From JAEZAA01 sp964514485 (GTDB taxonomy: Bacteria; Pseudomonadota; Gammaproteobacteria; Pseudomonadales; Oleiphilaceae), in NCBI GenBank assembly GCA_964514485.1, contig CAZEWG010000024.1, positions 1-37,051 on the forward strand: a DNA stretch of 37,051 nt. Direction: 5' to 3'. Below the pieces are notes generated by a model, which was not told where the DNA came from, did not search any database, and saw only the letters and a list, made by a program, of their open reading frames with translations. The position numbers and the translations under genes were made by a program. Shown here piece by piece: positions 33,978 through 37,051 of this stretch. How positions within the stretch are numbered: the stretch's first letter is position 1; the number at the start of each line of letters is the position of its first letter.

Positions 33978-35435
33978 ATGCATACCAAGACGGCTGCCGA
34001 AATTTCTCAGGATCTTCAGGCCGGGAAATACACCAGTGTCGAAATCACCCAGGTGTTCCTGCAACGAATCAAGCAAATTGATCCTTCCCTCAACAGTTAC
34101 ATCACCGTCAGCGAAGAACAGGCGCTGGAACAAGCCAAAGCAGCGGACGCCCGCCGGGCGGCCGGCAATGCCGGGCCACTGACGGGAGTGCCCTTCGCCC
34201 ATAAAGATATTTTCTGCACGGACGGCATCCGTACCACCTGCGCCTCGCGCATGCTGGAAAACTTCGTGCCGCCCTACAACAGCACCGTAGCGCAGAAGCT
34301 GATTGACGCTGGCGCCGTCTGCCTGGGCAAAACCAACATGGACGAGTTCGCCATGGGCTCCACCAACGAGACCAGCTTTTTTGGCGCGGTGAAAAACCCC
34401 TGGGAGCTGGATCGGGTCTCCGGCGGCTCCTCCGGCGGTTCCGCCGCTGCCGTAGCGGCACGTTTGGCGCCCTTTGCCACCGGCACCGACACCGGCGGTT
34501 CCATCCGCCAACCCGCGGCCTTCTGCGGCCTGACCGGTCTCAAGCCCACCTATGGCCGGGTGTCCCGGCTGGGTGTGGTCGCCTTTGCCTCCAGTCTCGA
34601 CCAGGCCGGCCCCATGGCACGCACCGCCGAAGACGCCGCACTGATGCTGCAAGCCATGGCCGGCTTCGACCCGCAGGATTCCACCAGTAGCGAACAGGAA
34701 GTCCCGGATTACCTGGCCGCCCTGAACCAGCCCCTGGATGGGCTGCGCATCGGACTGCCCAAAGAGTATTTCGGCGCCGATCTCGACCCCGCCATGGCGG
34801 AGGTGATCCAGGCAGCGATCAAGGAACTGGAAGCCCTCGGGGCCCGGGTTCAGGAAATCAGCCTGCCCAACACCGCCCTTTCGGTTCCGGCTTACTATGT
34901 CATCGCGCCCGCGGAAGCGTCCGCCAACCTGTCTCGTTTTGACGGGGTTCGCTACGGCTACCGGTGCGAAAACCCCACCAGCCTGGACGACCTGTATCTG
35001 CGTACCCGCGCCGAAGGCTTCGGGGACGAGGTCAAGCGGCGCATTCTGATCGGCACCTATGCCCTTTCCGCCGGCTATTACGACGCCTATTACCGCAAAG
35101 CCCAGCAGCTCCGTCGCCTGATCCGGGACGATTTCGTCAAGGCCCTGGAATCGGTGGACGTGATCCTGAGCCCAACCACGCCCGGCACTGCGTTTGGCCT
35201 CAACGCCATGCGTGCTGATCCGGTTTCCATGTACCTCGCTGATTTGTACACCATCCCGGTTAACCTGGCGGGACTGCCAGCCATTTCCATGCCTGCCGGC
35301 TTGATCAATGGCCTGCCCGCCGGCCTGCAACTGGTGGGCAACTACTTCGAGGAAGCACGTCTTTTAAATATCGCTCATCAGTTCCAACAGCGGACCCAGT
35401 GGCACACACTGGCGCCCCAGGGCGTCCCAGTCTGA
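33978..35435 (+). CDS. gatA: Asp-tRNA(Asn)/Glu-tRNA(Gln) amidotransferase subunit A
   Basis: A 485-residue amidase-signature enzyme that frees ammonia from glutamine for the transamidation. The Ser-cisSer-Lys triad is visible: Lys76 (VPFAHKD), Ser151 (SGGSSGGSAAA) and Ser175 (GTDTGGSIRQPA). I start at ATG 33978 (MHTKTAAEIS), with CGGA upstream, matching the family. A TTG seven codons earlier is open but lacks support. It follows gatC by 59 bases. Confidence 0.97.
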   Translation: MHTKTAAEISQDLQAGKYTSVEITQVFLQRIKQIDPSLNSYITVSEEQALEQAKAADARRAAGNAGPLTGVPFAHKDIFCTDGIRTTCASRMLENFVPPYNSTVAQKLIDAGAVCLGKTNMDEFAMGSTNETSFFGAVKNPWELDRVSGGSSGGSAAAVAARLAPFATGTDTGGSIRQPAAFCGLTGLKPTYGRVSRLGVVAFASSLDQAGPMARTAEDAALMLQAMAGFDPQDSTSSEQEVPDYLAALNQPLDGLRIGLPKEYFGADLDPAMAEVIQAAIKELEALGARVQEISLPNTALSVPAYYVIAPAEASANLSRFDGVRYGYRCENPTSLDDLYLRTRAEGFGDEVKRRILIGTYALSAGYYDAYYRKAQQLRRLIRDDFVKALESVDVILSPTTPGTAFGLNAMRADPVSMYLADLYTIPVNLAGLPAISMPAGLINGLPAGLQLVGNYFEEARLLNIAHQFQQRTQWHTLAPQGVPV

Positions 35436-35485
35436 TCCTCCGCACGCCAACGACCGAGATGAACGATTAACGAGGTGAATTGAAT

Positions 35486-36931
35486 ATGGAATGGGAAGCG
35501 GTCATCGGGCTGGAAATTCACACCCAGCTCTCCACCAAGTCCAAGATTTTCTCCGGCTCCAGTACCGCCTTCGGTGCGGAGCCCAACACCCAGGCCAGTG
35601 CCGTGGATCTTGCCATGCCGGGCATGCTGCCGGTGCTGAACGAAGAAGCCGTGCGCATGGCGGTGAAGTTTGGCCTGGCCATTGATGCCGAGATCGGCAA
35701 GCGCTCAGTGTTTGATCGCAAGAACTACTTTTACCCGGACTTGCCCAAAGGCTATCAGACCAGCCAGTTTGAGTTCCCCATCGTGGGCCGCGGCCATGTG
35801 GAAATCCAACTGGAAGACGGCACCACCAAACAAGTCGGAGTGACCCGGGCCCACCTGGAAGAAGACGCGGGCAAATCCCTGCACGAAGACTTCCATGGCA
35901 TGACGGGCATTGACCTCAACCGGGCCGGTACACCCTTGCTGGAGATCGTCTCCGAACCCGACATGCGCAGCGCCAAGGAAGCGGTGGCATACCTGCGCAA
36001 GATCCACTCCATTGTGACCTACCTGGGGATCTGTGACGGCAACATGGCAGAAGGCTCCATGCGCTGCGACTGTAACGTGTCCGTGCGCCCCAAAGGCCAA
36101 AAGGAATTCGGCACCCGCACCGAAATCAAGAACGTTAACTCGTTCCGTTTTGTGGAGCGGGCCATCAACTCCGAGATCCAGCGCCAGATCGAGATCCTCG
36201 AGGACGGCGGCCGCATTGAGCAGGAAACCCGCCTGTACGACGCCGACAAGAACGAAACCCGCTCCATGCGCAGCAAGGAATTCGCCAACGATTACCGCTA
36301 CTTCCCCTGCCCGGACCTGTTGCCGGTGGTGATTGGCGATGACTATATCGAAGCGATCCGCAACTCCCTGCCGGAATTGCCCGAACAGAAGCGCCAACGC
36401 TTCTCCGAGCAATATGGCTTAAGCGACTATGACGCGTCGGTCTTGTCCGCCTCCCGCGCCATGGCCGACTACTTCGAGCGCTCCGCGGAAGTAGCCGGCG
36501 ATGCCAAACTGGCTGCCAACTGGGTGATGGGAGAGCTGTCACGGCTGCTGAACCAGAACAACCTGGAAATCGAGCAAAGCCCCATTTCCGCCGAGCATCT
36601 GGGTCAGCTGATCCAACGCATTCGCGACAACACCATTTCCGGCAAGATCGCCAAGCAGGTGTTTGAGGATATGTGGAACGGCGAAGGCAGCCCCGACCAG
36701 ATCATCGAGAGCAAAGGCCTGAAGCAGGTCACCGACACCGGCGCAATCGAGACGGTTGTCGACGACATCATTGCCAAGAACCCGGCTCAGGTGGAGCAAT
36801 ACCGGGCCGCCGACGAGGACCGGCGCAAGAAGTTGATCGGCTTCTTCGTGGGGCAGACCATGAAAGCCTCTCAGGGTAAGGCCAACCCGCAACAGGTGAA
36901 TGAAGTGCTGAAGAAGAAGCTGGAAGGCTGA
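35486..36931 (+). CDS. gatB: Asp-tRNA(Asn)/Glu-tRNA(Gln) amidotransferase subunit B
   Basis: A 481-residue GatB, which binds mischarged tRNA, activates the side-chain carboxyl with ATP and completes Gln-tRNA or Asn-tRNA. Motifs are EAVIGLEIHTQLSTKSKIFS, RKNYFYPDLPKGYQTSQFE, MRCDCNVSVRP and KNVNSFRFVERAI, with the tRNA-binding YqeY-like tail ending in NPQQVNEVLKKKLEG. ATG 35486 is seven bases after GAGGTGA; a TTG two codons earlier abuts that site and is unlikely. Whether the complex makes Gln-tRNA, Asn-tRNA or both depends on which synthetases the genome has. Confidence 0.97.
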   Translation: MEWEAVIGLEIHTQLSTKSKIFSGSSTAFGAEPNTQASAVDLAMPGMLPVLNEEAVRMAVKFGLAIDAEIGKRSVFDRKNYFYPDLPKGYQTSQFEFPIVGRGHVEIQLEDGTTKQVGVTRAHLEEDAGKSLHEDFHGMTGIDLNRAGTPLLEIVSEPDMRSAKEAVAYLRKIHSIVTYLGICDGNMAEGSMRCDCNVSVRPKGQKEFGTRTEIKNVNSFRFVERAINSEIQRQIEILEDGGRIEQETRLYDADKNETRSMRSKEFANDYRYFPCPDLLPVVIGDDYIEAIRNSLPELPEQKRQRFSEQYGLSDYDASVLSASRAMADYFERSAEVAGDAKLAANWVMGELSRLLNQNNLEIEQSPISAEHLGQLIQRIRDNTISGKIAKQVFEDMWNGEGSPDQIIESKGLKQVTDTGAIETVVDDIIAKNPAQVEQYRAADEDRRKKLIGFFVGQTMKASQGKANPQQVNEVLKKKLEG

Positions 36932-36956
36932 GCAACCAACTCAGGAGCCCAAGCCT

Positions 36957-37051
36957 CCCCTCTCCCTCCTGGGGAGAGGGGCTGGGGGAGAGGGCTGAGC
37001 TCACAGGCTTGCTCAAAGTCCCCACGTGGCTGATAACTCCGGCCCTCTCCC
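36957..37051. repeat. Palindromic intergenic repeat, same family as at the left end
   Basis: CCCCTCTCCC (36957-36966) pairs perfectly with GGGAGAGGGG (36972-36981) over a five-base loop, followed by GGGGGAGAGGG. The window ends in CCGGCCCTCTCCC, which looks like the start of a unit in the opposite orientation. It follows gatB by 25 bases and, lacking a U-tract, may also shape the gatB transcript end. Confidence 0.7.

Noticed and set aside
33858..35330. A 490-codon open frame on the minus strand opposite gatA
   Set aside because: It is the mirror of a well-supported gatA with full catalytic motifs, is Gly/Gln/His-rich, has no family features and no ribosome site; a GC-driven shadow.

Overview
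The window is a chromosomal stretch from a gammaproteobacterium, most likely a marine or Pseudomonas-related lineage (Alcanivorax/Marinobacter/Pseudomonas type). Two things suggest this. Gene order from about 6.5 kb to the right end closely follows the Pseudomonas aeruginosa algW-hisD-hisG-murA-mla-kds-lpt-rpoN-ptsN ... rng-maf-mreDCB-gatCAB block, as I recall it. The left end carries a DUF1302/DUF1329 pair, which is common in hydrocarbon- and lipid-using gammaproteobacteria. No species can be assigned from the sequence alone. I see no prophage, transposase, tRNA, rRNA or CRISPR array.

Layout. 1-316: a cluster of GC-rich palindromic intergenic repeats and a strong terminator. 317-3070 (minus): DUF1302 then DUF1329, a predicted envelope pair, with a 100-N assembly gap inside DUF1302. 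3441-4622 (plus): an acetyl-CoA acetyltransferase. 4714-6494: divergent zapE and zapG/yhcB (cell division and envelope). 6558-8518: divergent Nif3-like protein and a DegS/AlgW-type periplasmic protease. 8640-15479 (minus): mlaF-E-D-C-B, ibaG, murA, hisG, hisD. 15900-23656 (plus): kdsD, kdsC, lptC, lptA, lptB, rpoN, hpf, ptsN, rapZ, npr, yjgA. 23734-33196 (minus): mreB, mreC, mreD, maf, rng, yhdP, nitrilase-family amidase. 33631-36931 (plus): gatC, gatA, gatB, followed by more of the palindromic repeat.

Most of the region builds and maintains the envelope. MurA starts peptidoglycan precursor synthesis. KdsD/KdsC make Kdo for LPS, and LptC/A/B export LPS. MlaFEDCB and YhdP move phospholipids between membranes. 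MreBCD set rod shape, and DegS/AlgW senses envelope stress. RpoN, PtsN, Npr and RapZ form the nitrogen-PTS and amino-sugar control group next to them. GatCAB charges tRNA-Gln/Asn by transamidation.

No new multi-gene system stands out. The points most worth a second look are an apparent AUU start codon for mreC, the unfinished DUF1302 gene of unknown true length, the repeat family at both ends of the window, the lack of hisC and tldD where Pseudomonas has them, and a possible attenuator between mreB and mreC. Several starts were moved to better ribosome-binding-site positions, including GTG and TTG starts.
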